DNA from: Asticcacaulis excentricus CB 48
GTDB lineage: Bacteria; Pseudomonadota; Alphaproteobacteria; Caulobacterales; Caulobacteraceae
Assembly (NCBI RefSeq): GCF_000175215.2
Contig: NC_014816.1
Location: forward strand, 1,423,001-1,487,000
Length of the DNA: 64,000 nucleotides
Reading direction: 5' to 3'
In this document: piece by piece, positions 42,775-50,815 of the stretch
How positions within the stretch are numbered: position 1 is the first letter of the stretch
Layout: each line of letters opens with the position of its first letter
The notes under the pieces: generated by a model
What the model saw: the letters and a program-made list of their open reading frames with translations, nothing else
What the model was told of the DNA's origin: nothing
The model's database searches: none
Translations under genes and position numbers: made by a program

Positions 42775-43791
42775 ATGAGCGACACCCTCCCTGCCAAAGT
42801 TAAGATGACCGACATTGCGCGTCTGGCCGAAGTGTCACTGGCCACCGTTTCGCGGGCCCTGGCCGACAGTCCGCTGGTGCCGGAGCCGCAAAAACAGCGC
42901 ATCATCGCCATCGCCGAAGCGCACGGTTACGCCGTAAATCAGGCGGCACGCAACCTGCGTATGCAAACGACGCGCACCATCGGTCTGGTCCTGCCACTGG
43001 GCCACGAAACCGGGCAGCAGATGACCGACCCGTTCCTGCTCGAACTGGTCGGTTACTTGTCCGAAGAGGTGTTCCGGCGCGGCTATGATCTGCTGTTTTC
43101 CAAAAATCTTTCACCGCAAAGCGGTTGGCTCAATTCGCTGGTGAAGTCGCACCGCTTCGATGCCATGCTGGTTTTGGGCCAAAGCGATCAGCACGATGAA
43201 ATCAACGCCATCTCGGCTCACTACAACCCGATGGTGGTGTGGGGCGAGCGTTTGCCGGATCAGGGCTATTGCTCAGTCGGCGTGGACAATGTGCATGGCG
43301 GCCGACTGGCGGGGGAGCATCTGCTGAGCAAGGGCCGCAAGCAGATCCTGTTCCTAGGGCCAGCTCAGGTGCCCGAAGTGGCAGCGCGTCTCAAAGGCTT
43401 TACTGAGGTCCTCGCACAGGCCGGGCATAAACTCATACCCGCGCAGATCATCGAGACGCACTTCACGCCAGATTCGGCCTATGAAACGGTAAAGGGGCTT
43501 GTGGCCTCGCGTCGGCGCTTCGATGCCATCTTTGCCGCATCGGATGTGATCGCGCTTGCCGCAATCAACGCGCTGATTGATGCCGGACGGCGGGTGCCGG
43601 AAGACGTGGCGGTTTGCGGCTTTGACGACGTGGCCATGTCCAAGACCATGTCCCCGGCCCTGACCACCGTAAAGCAGGACCTGCGGCTGGGGGCACAACT
43701 GATGGTCGATTTGCTGTTCCGGCGGCTTGCGGGAGAAAAGACCTCCTCCGCCGTTCTGGCCGCCGGGTTGATCGAGCGCGCCTCCACCTGA
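42775..43791 (+). CDS. LacI-family regulator of the sucrose locus (SuxR-like)
   Basis: 338 residues from the ATG at 42775, placing MSDTLPAKVKMTDIARLAEVSLATVSRALADSPLVPEPQ at the N-terminus; an in-frame ATG at 42739 would add 12 residues. The effector domain shows VLPLGHETGQQMTDPFLLELVGYLSEEV, FAASDVIALAAINALIDAGRRVPEDVAVCGFDDVAMS and LTTVKQDLRLGAQLM. Its stop abuts the stop of the convergent MFS gene. Its position in a sux-like set makes sucrose or a breakdown product the likely effector. Confidence 0.88.
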   Translation: MSDTLPAKVKMTDIARLAEVSLATVSRALADSPLVPEPQKQRIIAIAEAHGYAVNQAARNLRMQTTRTIGLVLPLGHETGQQMTDPFLLELVGYLSEEVFRRGYDLLFSKNLSPQSGWLNSLVKSHRFDAMLVLGQSDQHDEINAISAHYNPMVVWGERLPDQGYCSVGVDNVHGGRLAGEHLLSKGRKQILFLGPAQVPEVAARLKGFTEVLAQAGHKLIPAQIIETHFTPDSAYETVKGLVASRRRFDAIFAASDVIALAAINALIDAGRRVPEDVAVCGFDDVAMSKTMSPALTTVKQDLRLGAQLMVDLLFRRLAGEKTSSAVLAAGLIERAST

Positions 43792-45021
43792 TCAGTATTC
43801 GGCATTGAGCGCTTTCAGACGCGCACCCGCTGGGTCGCGACGGTGGTTGAAGACCAGCGCTATGAACAAGATCAGGGCAAGGCCGGTGGCTAGCACAAAC
43901 CCATACTGCGCCCCGCCAAACAGGTCGGACACAGCACCCATGGCAAGAGGCGCCACAACCGCACTCAGGCAAGTGAAGAACAGAATCACGCCACCGGCCG
44001 CGCCATGCTGCGCCTTGCGGAAGCCCGATATGCCCTTGGAATTGATCGTCGGGTACATTACTGACATGAACAGGCCCGAGAGGGGCAAACTATAGACTGC
44101 CACTGTCTGCCCACCGATCAGGGCCGCCACGAAGCAGACCAGAATAGCACCCGCACACAGCACCAGCACCAGCGTCCATTTCAGACGCGCCAGCATCCAC
44201 ACCCCCAGAAAACGCCCCGTCGCGCGCAGCACGAAGAAGACACTGAGGGCATAAAGCGCTAGCCACACCGCCGGTCCCTGATAACCTTTGAGTAGGGTTG
44301 GCATCCACACATAGATGGCCGTCTCTACGCCGACATAGAACATTGCGAGCGCCGAAAAAGCCAGTGCGTAAGGATCACGCACAAGGCTCAACGAGGCTTT
44401 CAGGCTGAAAGTGTCGCTCGCGGCCGTCTGCCGGTCGGGATAGCGCACCACAAAGGCCGTTATAATCAGCAACGTACACAGCGTTCCGGCAATCACGTAG
44501 AGCCACTTCCACGACGCCCCCGACACCAGAAGTTGTGTTACGATCAGTGGGCCGATAATGGCACCGACGCCGAAAAAGCCTTCGACCATATTCATGACGC
44601 GCGTGTGGCTTTCGGTCGAAGTGGAGATATCCCCGATCAGGGCCAGCGCCCCTGTCTTGAACACACCGATGGCCAGCCCTGAGATAAACAGCAGACAAGC
44701 AAAGAACAGAAAATCATTGCCGACCGCAAATAGGAAGGAGTTGAGCGCAAACAGGCTTAGCCCAAGAATTATGGTCCACTTGCGCCCCAGACGATCAGCC
44801 AGAAACCCCAGCCCTAGGCCGGCAATGGCGATGCCGCCCATAGTGGCGTAATGAAACGCCCCAGCCTCGGTCATACTCAGGCCGTACTCACGTATGACTT
44901 CAGGGATGATGACCCCTACGGCATCGGTCGTCATGGCGAACATCATGAACATCAGATAGGTCAGCCCGGTAATCAGGGCGATATTGGCCGGACGGATCAG
45001 ATGAGGCGCAGATGTCGTCAT
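43792..45021 (-). CDS. MFS sugar transporter, probable sucrose permease (SuxC-like)
   Basis: 409 residues with twelve membrane helices and the MFS loop GFLADRLGRKWTIILG between helices 2 and 3. It lies in the inner membrane. In the Xanthomonas sux locus an MFS transporter carries sucrose to the cytoplasm next to the TonB receptor and amylosucrase; the same partners are present here. It stands 174 bp downstream of the receptor gene on the same strand, with a terminator between them, so it probably has its own promoter near the 25-bp dyad at 45161-45185. Confidence 0.85.
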   Translation of the reverse strand: MTTSAPHLIRPANIALITGLTYLMFMMFAMTTDAVGVIIPEVIREYGLSMTEAGAFHYATMGGIAIAGLGLGFLADRLGRKWTIILGLSLFALNSFLFAVGNDFLFFACLLFISGLAIGVFKTGALALIGDISTSTESHTRVMNMVEGFFGVGAIIGPLIVTQLLVSGASWKWLYVIAGTLCTLLIITAFVVRYPDRQTAASDTFSLKASLSLVRDPYALAFSALAMFYVGVETAIYVWMPTLLKGYQGPAVWLALYALSVFFVLRATGRFLGVWMLARLKWTLVLVLCAGAILVCFVAALIGGQTVAVYSLPLSGLFMSVMYPTINSKGISGFRKAQHGAAGGVILFFTCLSAVVAPLAMGAVSDLFGGAQYGFVLATGLALILFIALVFNHRRDPAGARLKALNAEY

Positions 45022-45082
45022 AGAACAATTCCCTGTGTATCTATCTTTATATATCTAAAGCTAAGAGGCGAATGAAAAAGAC

Positions 45083-45119
45083 CGGGAGCGGGCCGCAGAG
45101 GGTATGCGACCTGCTCCCG
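45083..45119 (-). terminator. Terminator after the TonB-dependent receptor gene
   Basis: Stem CGGGAGC (45083-45089) with GCTCCCG (45113-45119), extended by GG/CC pairs across a bulge. On the minus strand it is followed by GTCTTTTTC. It separates the receptor and MFS transcripts. Confidence 0.7.
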
Positions 45120-45160
45120 ATGCCTTCACGCCAAGGCACTTTTTGACAACTCATTTGTAC

Positions 45161-45185
45161 CCAAAAGGTGGTGCGCACTTTTTGG
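45161..45185. promoter_or_regulatory. 25-bp dyad upstream of the MFS gene, matching the one at 48040-48064
   Basis: Left arm CCAAAAGGTG, a 5-bp spacer, right arm CACTTTTTGG; nine of ten arm positions pair. The amylosucrase leader carries the same design (arms CCGAAAAGTG and CACTTTTCGG, also 5 bp apart), and the block AAAAGTGCG is identical in both when this copy is read on the minus strand. A further half-site, GCACTTTTTG, lies at 45137-45146. The site lies 140 bp upstream of the MFS start and 10 bp beyond the receptor stop. It is probably an operator; the binding protein is unknown. Confidence 0.55.
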
Positions 45186-45195
45186 CATGAGGTTA

Positions 45196-47628
45196 TCAGA
45201 ACCGATACTTCAGACTGATCGTTGAGGTGCGGCCATTGATGGCGCGGGCGCGCACATAGTTCGTCGCATTATTGGTGATCGCCCCTTCTTCGACCTCGGT
45301 GATCCCGAGAACGTCGAAGGCATTATTGACGTTCAGTGAAACGGTCAGGTCGTGTGTCAGGTTGTAATCAGCAAACAGGTTCGTCTGCACGTAGCCTGGC
45401 ATGACCAATTGGTTATCGTCCTGCGCATAGGCGTCGGTCGTACCGACAAAGTTAGCCCCGAACTCCAGCTTTTCCATCTTGTAGGTCGGTGTGAACTGGA
45501 ACACCCATTCGGCCTGACGGCGCGGACGCTTGCCGACCGCGGTCGGGCTCAGGGCGTCCTTGGTAATCTCGGCCTTGGTGTAAGTGGCCCCGCCGTTCAG
45601 GCTTAGGTTACCGATACGATAGGCACCTTCAAACTCGATGCCCTTGGCCTCGTACACTCGGTCAAAGAACTTCTGCGAGGTAGCTTCGAAATTCTGCTCC
45701 TCAGTTTCCGCGGCAAAGGCCGTCACGAAGACACTAAGCGGGCCGCTGCGGTACTTTAAACCGGCCTCGGTCTGCTTGACGAAGTCGATGGCGTCTTCAC
45801 GCGATACCGAACCGTCGTCGCGCACCTTACCGAACAACAGGCGGTCAGCATTGGCGCGCGCGCCCTTGGAATAACGGGCGAAGTAGGACAGGTTGTCCGT
45901 GGCGCGATAGTTGGCCCCAAGCGAATAGGAGGTGTAGCTCCAGTTATAATTGACCGGCTTAGCCGCCGCGTAATTCACGAACGAGACGCTCTTTTCCGGA
46001 TTGGAAATCACGCCGTCGCCGTTGACGTCAAAATTGGTCATCTGGGTCGAGGCCGCGTAGGTGCCGCGCGCCTTGCCTTCGTCCTGACGTACCGAGGCTT
46101 CGAGCGTCAGCTTGCCCCACTCGCCGCTGGCGATAACATAGGGGGCCACAATGTCGTACTGCACATCATAATGACGGGTGCAGCAGTTGCCCCACACCGG
46201 CACGCCATAGGCAAACAGTCCGTTTTGCGACAGGTTAGTGTTGCCGGCATAGAGGTTGAGCAGGCGCGCATTGTCACCAGCCACTTCCATCGCATAGCTG
46301 TTCCACACCCAGTCCATATTGATGGTCTGCGACGAATTGTAGAGACCAAAGGTCAGGTCGATCTTCGAACCCAGAGCGTCAAACGTCTTTTGCAGTTTGA
46401 GGTCGTTGGCCGAGTTATCGAGGCTGTTCAGGCGCGTATTAAAGGTGTGCATGATCATGGCCAGGCCCGTGAAGGTCGAACCGGCATTTGGCCCATTGGC
46501 CACCACAAGGCGCGTCCCTGCTGTGCCGAGAGCCGCGTTGATACCCGACACAATCTCCGCCGAGGTGCCTACCGTCGCCGGGAACGGCGCGATGAAGTTG
46601 GCTTCGGTCTTGGCGAAACGGAATTTGTCGTTCAGCGTCCAGCCGCCGCCTACTTCGAACTGCGCTTCACCATTGAAGACGAGGCTTTTCGGGGCCATAC
46701 CGTCGCGTACATTGGTCAAAGAGCGGTTGTTGCTGCCGTTAAGGCCGGCGTCCTGCATGAAATAGGCCGAGTGGATGGTGTCGGACTTGGCGTCCAGCCC
46801 CGGTGCCGACGACCATTTCGGATCGCCATTGGTGCCCGTCACCTTCATGGGCATAGGCAGGTAGCCAATGGCCTTGTCATTCAGATATTTTACGCCCAGA
46901 CGCAGGAAGCCGTTATCGAACTTGCGAGTGATATTGGCCTTGATCTGCCCGCCCTGATTGGCGGTGTAACCCGCCTTGCGCGGCCCTTCGCCGGAGCGAT
47001 AGAAACCGCCGATATGGAAGTCGATCTTGTCCGACAGTGCGCCGCCAAATTCAAAATCACCGCGGGTTTGACCGAAGTCGATACCTTGCGTGAGTTGCAG
47101 CGTGCCGCCTTCCTTCGCACCGGTCTTTGAGATGACATTAATGATACCGCCGGGCGAATTGGATGCCAGGGTCGAGGCCGTGCCGCCCCGGATGGCTTCG
47201 ACGCGACCCACCGTCAGATCGGTACGCAGAAAGATGTCCGCATTGCCGAAGGCAATATCGCCGAATTCCAGAACCGGCAGGCCGTCTTCCTGCAACTGAA
47301 GGAACTTGGCTCCGCCCGCCGCGACCGGTAGGCCGCGCACAGCGATATTGGCATTGCCTTCACCGCCGGTCGATTCGGAGCGTACGCCGGGGATATTGCG
47401 GAAGACTTCGGCGGCCGAACGCGGCGCGAACTTCTGCATGTCCTCAACCTGAATGGCGCTAACCGAGATCGACGTGTCGAGCTTGTTAGCCTTTCGCGCC
47501 ACGCCGGTGACGATCACTTCGGTGACGCCCGAATCGGCAGACTGATCCTGCGCCATCGCTGGCGCGCCCAGTACCGCCATAAGCGCCACAAACGAAACCC
47601 CGCCGGTCGTCCATATCGATTTAGACAT
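45196..47628 (-). CDS. TonB-dependent outer-membrane receptor, probable sucrose receptor (SuxA-like)
   Basis: 810 residues: a signal peptide (about 1-26), a TonB-box-like VTEVIVTGVARK, and a plug domain (SAIQVEDMQKFAPRSAAEVFRNIPGVRSESTGGEGNANIAVRGLPV, VEAIRGGTASTLASNSPGGIINVISKTG). A 22-stranded barrel follows and ends in the aromatic RTSTISLKYRF. An AGGAGG RBS precedes the ATG. It is divergent from amylosucrase and near an MFS sugar transporter and a LacI gene, which points to sucrose uptake as in the Xanthomonas SuxA system. A LacI-type operator lies upstream at 47729. Confidence 0.9.
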   Translation of the reverse strand: MSKSIWTTGGVSFVALMAVLGAPAMAQDQSADSGVTEVIVTGVARKANKLDTSISVSAIQVEDMQKFAPRSAAEVFRNIPGVRSESTGGEGNANIAVRGLPVAAGGAKFLQLQEDGLPVLEFGDIAFGNADIFLRTDLTVGRVEAIRGGTASTLASNSPGGIINVISKTGAKEGGTLQLTQGIDFGQTRGDFEFGGALSDKIDFHIGGFYRSGEGPRKAGYTANQGGQIKANITRKFDNGFLRLGVKYLNDKAIGYLPMPMKVTGTNGDPKWSSAPGLDAKSDTIHSAYFMQDAGLNGSNNRSLTNVRDGMAPKSLVFNGEAQFEVGGGWTLNDKFRFAKTEANFIAPFPATVGTSAEIVSGINAALGTAGTRLVVANGPNAGSTFTGLAMIMHTFNTRLNSLDNSANDLKLQKTFDALGSKIDLTFGLYNSSQTINMDWVWNSYAMEVAGDNARLLNLYAGNTNLSQNGLFAYGVPVWGNCCTRHYDVQYDIVAPYVIASGEWGKLTLEASVRQDEGKARGTYAASTQMTNFDVNGDGVISNPEKSVSFVNYAAAKPVNYNWSYTSYSLGANYRATDNLSYFARYSKGARANADRLLFGKVRDDGSVSREDAIDFVKQTEAGLKYRSGPLSVFVTAFAAETEEQNFEATSQKFFDRVYEAKGIEFEGAYRIGNLSLNGGATYTKAEITKDALSPTAVGKRPRRQAEWVFQFTPTYKMEKLEFGANFVGTTDAYAQDDNQLVMPGYVQTNLFADYNLTHDLTVSLNVNNAFDVLGITEVEEGAITNNATNYVRARAINGRTSTISLKYRF

Positions 47629-47728
47629 ACTATTCCTCCTGATGAAGCACCTGGCTCCGCATTTTTCATATCATCCGGACGGGATCTTTGAGTCCCGCTC
47701 CGGGCCTGGCTCCGAAAACATCACTTAT

Positions 47729-47742
47729 TGTAAACGTTTTCA
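47729..47742. promoter_or_regulatory. LacI-family operator at the TonB-dependent receptor promoter
   Basis: TGTAAACGTTTTCA fits the general LacI-family half-palindrome TGNAANCGNTTNCA. On the minus strand it directly follows a TTGACT -35-like box (complement of 47743-47748). A bound repressor would cover the promoter spacer. It lies 101 bp upstream of the receptor ATG. The regulator at 42775 is the obvious candidate. Confidence 0.72.
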
Positions 47743-47892
47743 AGTCAATTCTTTCGGAAATCACCGATTCCGGACTAAATGAGCTGTGTTTTGGCATATT
47801 TGTCACAGCTAAGCCCAACAAGTTCGTCAAATTGCATGAGCTCAAAGAAATTTTTCTTGTAATCCTTTTCATTCTATATGTATCTAAGGCAG

Positions 47893-47957
47893 GACGCGGT
47901 TGCGATCCCTCTTCCCTACCCCTGGGCCGCCGACGTGTGTACGGCGGCCCGCTTTTT
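47893..47957 (+). ncRNA. Candidate C-rich small RNA or transcription attenuator in the sucrose-locus divergent region
   Basis: A strong plus-strand terminator, GGGCCGCCG (47924-47932) with CGGCGGCCC (47942-47950) and then GCTTTTTC, ends 115 bp before the amylosucrase start, although no gene lies upstream of it on that strand. Possible promoter boxes are TTGTAA (47857-47862) and TATCTA (47881-47886), 18 bp apart. Between them and the terminator is a C/U-rich unpaired stretch (47907-47923). The product would be a 65-nt RNA, or a prematurely stopped leader of the amylosucrase mRNA. Confidence 0.5.
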
Positions 47958-48028
47958 CAGACCGGGAACCCCAGAGCGGATTGCGTTCAGATTGAACCAA
48001 AATATCGCTCTATATTTTTGATGTTAGC

Positions 48029-48071
48029 GCGCTTTTTATCCGAAAAGTGCGTTACACTTTTCGGAAAGCGC
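48029..48071 (+). promoter_or_regulatory. Large dyad overlapping the amylosucrase RBS
   Basis: Perfect 11-bp arms, TCCGAAAAGTG (48039-48049) and CACTTTTCGGA (48055-48065), with a 5-bp spacer. They extend by a GCGCTT/AAGCGC pair (48029-48034 with 48066-48071) across a 4-nt bulge. The right arm contains the only RBS-like sequence (GGAAAG, 48063-48068), and the dyad ends one base before the ATG. It could be an operator, shared with 45161-45185, or an mRNA hairpin that hides the RBS. Confidence 0.65.
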
Positions 48072-48072
48072 A

Positions 48073-49839
48073 ATGATGCCCGATACGATTCATGCCTCTG
48101 CCGATCTGTCCTGCGACCCGCTTTGGCGTCAGGCGGAGGCCTGCCTGCGCACGCTTTATGGTGGCGATCCCCGCTTTCAACACTGCCTCAGCGAACTGAA
48201 AGCCCGCGTGGCCGATGCGCGCGGCGCACGGCCCGCCGCCCTGCGTCAACTCGATATCGCACGCGCCGATACGCCCAATTGGTTCCTTAAACCAGGCCGC
48301 TCTGCCTATTGTACCTATATCGACCGGTTTGCTGGTACGCTTGAAGGCACGGCGCAGCACCTCGACTACCTCGAAGGCCTCAAGGTCGGCATCTTCCACC
48401 CCCTGCCCCTGTTGAAACCGCGCGAAGGCAATTCGGACGGCGGCTTTGCCGTGGCCGATTATCGCGAGGTCGATCCGCGTCTGGGGAGCATGGAGGAGTT
48501 GCGGGCGTTGGCGGCTGAGCTGCGGGTACGCGATATGTCGCTGGTGCTCGACATGGTGTGCAATCACACGGCGCGCGAACACCCCTGGGCGCAGAAGATG
48601 ATGGCCGGTGACCCGGCCTTTGCCGACTTCTATATCGTACTCGATTCGGCGGATGAGGTCGCCGAATGGGAAACGGCGCTTCAGGACGTCTTCCCGGACA
48701 CCGCGCCGGGCAGCTTCACCTATGACGCCGAAGCTGGGGGCTATGTGTGGACGACCTTCTATCCGTTCCAGTGGGATCTGAACTACGCCAATCCGCGTGT
48801 GTTCATCGAGATGGCCGACAGCCTATTCTTTCTGGCCAATGCCGGGGTGGAAGGCTTCCGCCTCGATTCCACGGCGTACCTGTGGAAACGCAAGGGCACG
48901 ATCAGCCGCAACCTGCCGGAAACGCACCTGATCCTTCAGGCGCTACGCGCCCTGCTGACCCTTGTGGCCCCTTCGACCTTCCTGTTGGCTGAAGCCATCG
49001 AATCGCAGGCTTCAGTCCTCCCATTTTTTGGTACGCCGTCGGCGCGCGAATGCGATCTGGCCTATAACAACGGCGTAATGACCGCCCTTTGGGGCGCCTT
49101 GGCCGATCAGAAAGCCGATTTGCTCAAGACCACGATTGAGCGCGCCGGAGAAAAGCCGGGGCATGGCCACTGGCTGAACTATGTGCGCTGCCATGACGAC
49201 ATCATCTGGCTGGCCCTGTCCGATACGGCCGCGCCAGAACGCCTCAAACACTGGTCCGACTTTTTTGCCGGCAACGGCTCCTATGCAAAGGGCGAGGCGT
49301 TTCAGGCCCCGGAAGGCTTCCCGGCCTCCAGCTGTGGCATGGCGGCCAGCCTGTGCGGCGGCAAAGACGATCCGCAGATGGCCGCGCGCCTCAAACTGCT
49401 GTACGGCCTCACCTACGCGCTGGAAGGTGTCCCGCTGCTGTATATGGGCGATGAAATTGGGTTGCAAAACTTCGATGCCTATCGCGATGACCCGGACCTG
49501 AAGGATGAGGTGCGCTGGCTGCATCGTCCGGTGATGGACTGGGCCAGAGCCGAGCGCCGCCACGCCCCCGGCTCTGTCGAACACGACATGTACAGCTTCC
49601 ACCGGCAATTGGCGGACACGCTGTCGGGGCTCGCTTTCACACCGGGACAGACCGTGCGCACCGATGTTGATGAGCGGGTTTTGATAATCGAACGCCCGCT
49701 CGCGGCCGGTCGGTTTGTCTGTGTTGCCAATTTCAGCGCCGAGGCCGTCACCCAAAACGTCACAGGCCGTATGCTGATCGGCCCTGACGGCGACACGCTT
49801 CCGGCCTATGGACTGCGCTGGTTTATCGAAGAGGCCTGA
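48073..49839 (+). CDS. Amylosucrase-type GH13 glucosyltransferase (SuxB-like)
   Basis: 588-residue alpha-amylase-family enzyme with an N-terminal helical domain and the barrel blocks YIDRFAGTLEGTAQHLDYLEGLKV and DMVCNHTAREHPWAQKM. The catalytic triad is Asp265 (GFRLDSTAYLWK), Glu307 (LLAEAIE) and Asp375 (YVRCHDDIIW), matching amylosucrases. The family splits sucrose and either transfers glucose to a glucan or hydrolyses it, freeing fructose. The adjacent fructokinase (2 bp away) supports sucrose as substrate. There is no signal peptide, so it is cytoplasmic. It is somewhat shorter than Neisseria amylosucrase (about 630); sucrose hydrolase activity, as described for Xanthomonas SUH, is an alternative. 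Confidence 0.9.
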   Translation: MMPDTIHASADLSCDPLWRQAEACLRTLYGGDPRFQHCLSELKARVADARGARPAALRQLDIARADTPNWFLKPGRSAYCTYIDRFAGTLEGTAQHLDYLEGLKVGIFHPLPLLKPREGNSDGGFAVADYREVDPRLGSMEELRALAAELRVRDMSLVLDMVCNHTAREHPWAQKMMAGDPAFADFYIVLDSADEVAEWETALQDVFPDTAPGSFTYDAEAGGYVWTTFYPFQWDLNYANPRVFIEMADSLFFLANAGVEGFRLDSTAYLWKRKGTISRNLPETHLILQALRALLTLVAPSTFLLAEAIESQASVLPFFGTPSARECDLAYNNGVMTALWGALADQKADLLKTTIERAGEKPGHGHWLNYVRCHDDIIWLALSDTAAPERLKHWSDFFAGNGSYAKGEAFQAPEGFPASSCGMAASLCGGKDDPQMAARLKLLYGLTYALEGVPLLYMGDEIGLQNFDAYRDDPDLKDEVRWLHRPVMDWARAERRHAPGSVEHDMYSFHRQLADTLSGLAFTPGQTVRTDVDERVLIIERPLAAGRFVCVANFSAEAVTQNVTGRMLIGPDGDTLPAYGLRWFIEEA

Positions 49840-49841
49840 TC

Positions 49842-50729
49842 ATGCCCTATTTCGCAGCCCTTGAAGTGGGAGGCACCAAGGTGAATGTCGCTGCCGGTTC
49901 CGGCCCCGACGACCTTCAGACCCTGCGCATCCCCACGCGCGCTCCGCAAGAGACGTGGCCGGAGGTGCTGCGGGCGCTGGACACCCTATCGCAAGGGCGC
50001 GACTTCGACGCCATCGGCATAGCCAGTTTCGGCCCCATCGACGTCAATCCCCAGAGCCCCACCTATGGCCGCTTCCGCAAGACGCCCAAACCGGGCTGGA
50101 GCGGCTTCGACCTGCTGAGCCCCCTGACCGAAGCCTATCCTGAAGTGCCGGTTGGCCTCGATACTGACGTCAATGGGGCGGCCTTGGGTGAAAAACGCTG
50201 GGGCGGGGCCAAAGACCTCGATACCTTCGTTTATGTGACGGTGGGGACGGGTCTGGGTGTCGGGCTGGTCGTCGCTGATCAGCCGGTGCACGGCCTGTTG
50301 CACCCCGAAGGCGGGCATATCCGCGTGCGCCGCCACCCGGACGACAGCTATGCCGGTCATTGCCCCTTCCACAGCGATTGCTGCGAAGGCCTAAGCTGCG
50401 GCCCGGCCATCGAAGCGCGCACCGGACAGAAGGCCGAAACGCTCTCGCCCGAACATCCCGTCTGGGGCATAGTGGGTGACTATCTGGGGCAGTTGTTCTG
50501 CAACCTGTCTCTCATCACGTCGACGCAGCGAATTCTGGTGGGGGGAGGTGTGGGGTTGAACGAGCCGGTCCTGCGGGCGTCTAGAGAGATCTGCCACCGG
50601 CTGCTGAATGGCTATCTCGAGGCACTGGAATCCGCCTCTAGTATGGACAGCTACATTCAGGCAGCACATCTCGGCGATCGTGCTGGGGTGTTGGGGGCCA
50701 TCGAATTGGCTCGTCGGGCGTTAGACTAA
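49842..50729 (+). CDS. ROK-family fructokinase
   Basis: 295 residues. N-terminal ATP motif YFAALEVGGTKVNVA; DTDVNGAALGEKRWGGAKDLDTFVYVTVGTGLGVGLV holds the catalytic Asp and the ROK phosphate loop. The zinc-binding cluster of ROK kinases lies in the stretch ending CPFHSDCCEGLSCGPAIEAR. It is closest to bacterial fructokinases (ScrK/GmuE type). It would phosphorylate the fructose released by amylosucrase. It follows that gene by 2 bp, forming a clear operon. Confidence 0.92.
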   Translation: MPYFAALEVGGTKVNVAAGSGPDDLQTLRIPTRAPQETWPEVLRALDTLSQGRDFDAIGIASFGPIDVNPQSPTYGRFRKTPKPGWSGFDLLSPLTEAYPEVPVGLDTDVNGAALGEKRWGGAKDLDTFVYVTVGTGLGVGLVVADQPVHGLLHPEGGHIRVRRHPDDSYAGHCPFHSDCCEGLSCGPAIEARTGQKAETLSPEHPVWGIVGDYLGQLFCNLSLITSTQRILVGGGVGLNEPVLRASREICHRLLNGYLEALESASSMDSYIQAAHLGDRAGVLGAIELARRALD

Positions 50730-50791
50730 GCACAATTTTACGCCTAGCCTAAAGCCGCGCAGTGCGGTCTTATGCGTCATTGTAGTAGGCT

Positions 50792-50811
50792 GACCTCCTA
50801 ATCCGGAGGTC
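50792..50811 (+). promoter_or_regulatory. Hairpin that covers the ku ribosome-binding site
   Basis: GACCTCC (50792-50798) pairs perfectly with GGAGGTC (50805-50811) around a 6-nt loop. The right arm is the Shine-Dalgarno sequence, 4 bp before the ku ATG at 50816. If formed in the mRNA it would block ribosome entry. Confidence 0.65.
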
Positions 50812-50815
50812 GGTT

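Noticed and set aside
46171..47130. 319-residue plus-strand open frame
   Set aside because: Antisense to the TonB-dependent receptor, with no recognisable domain or RBS.
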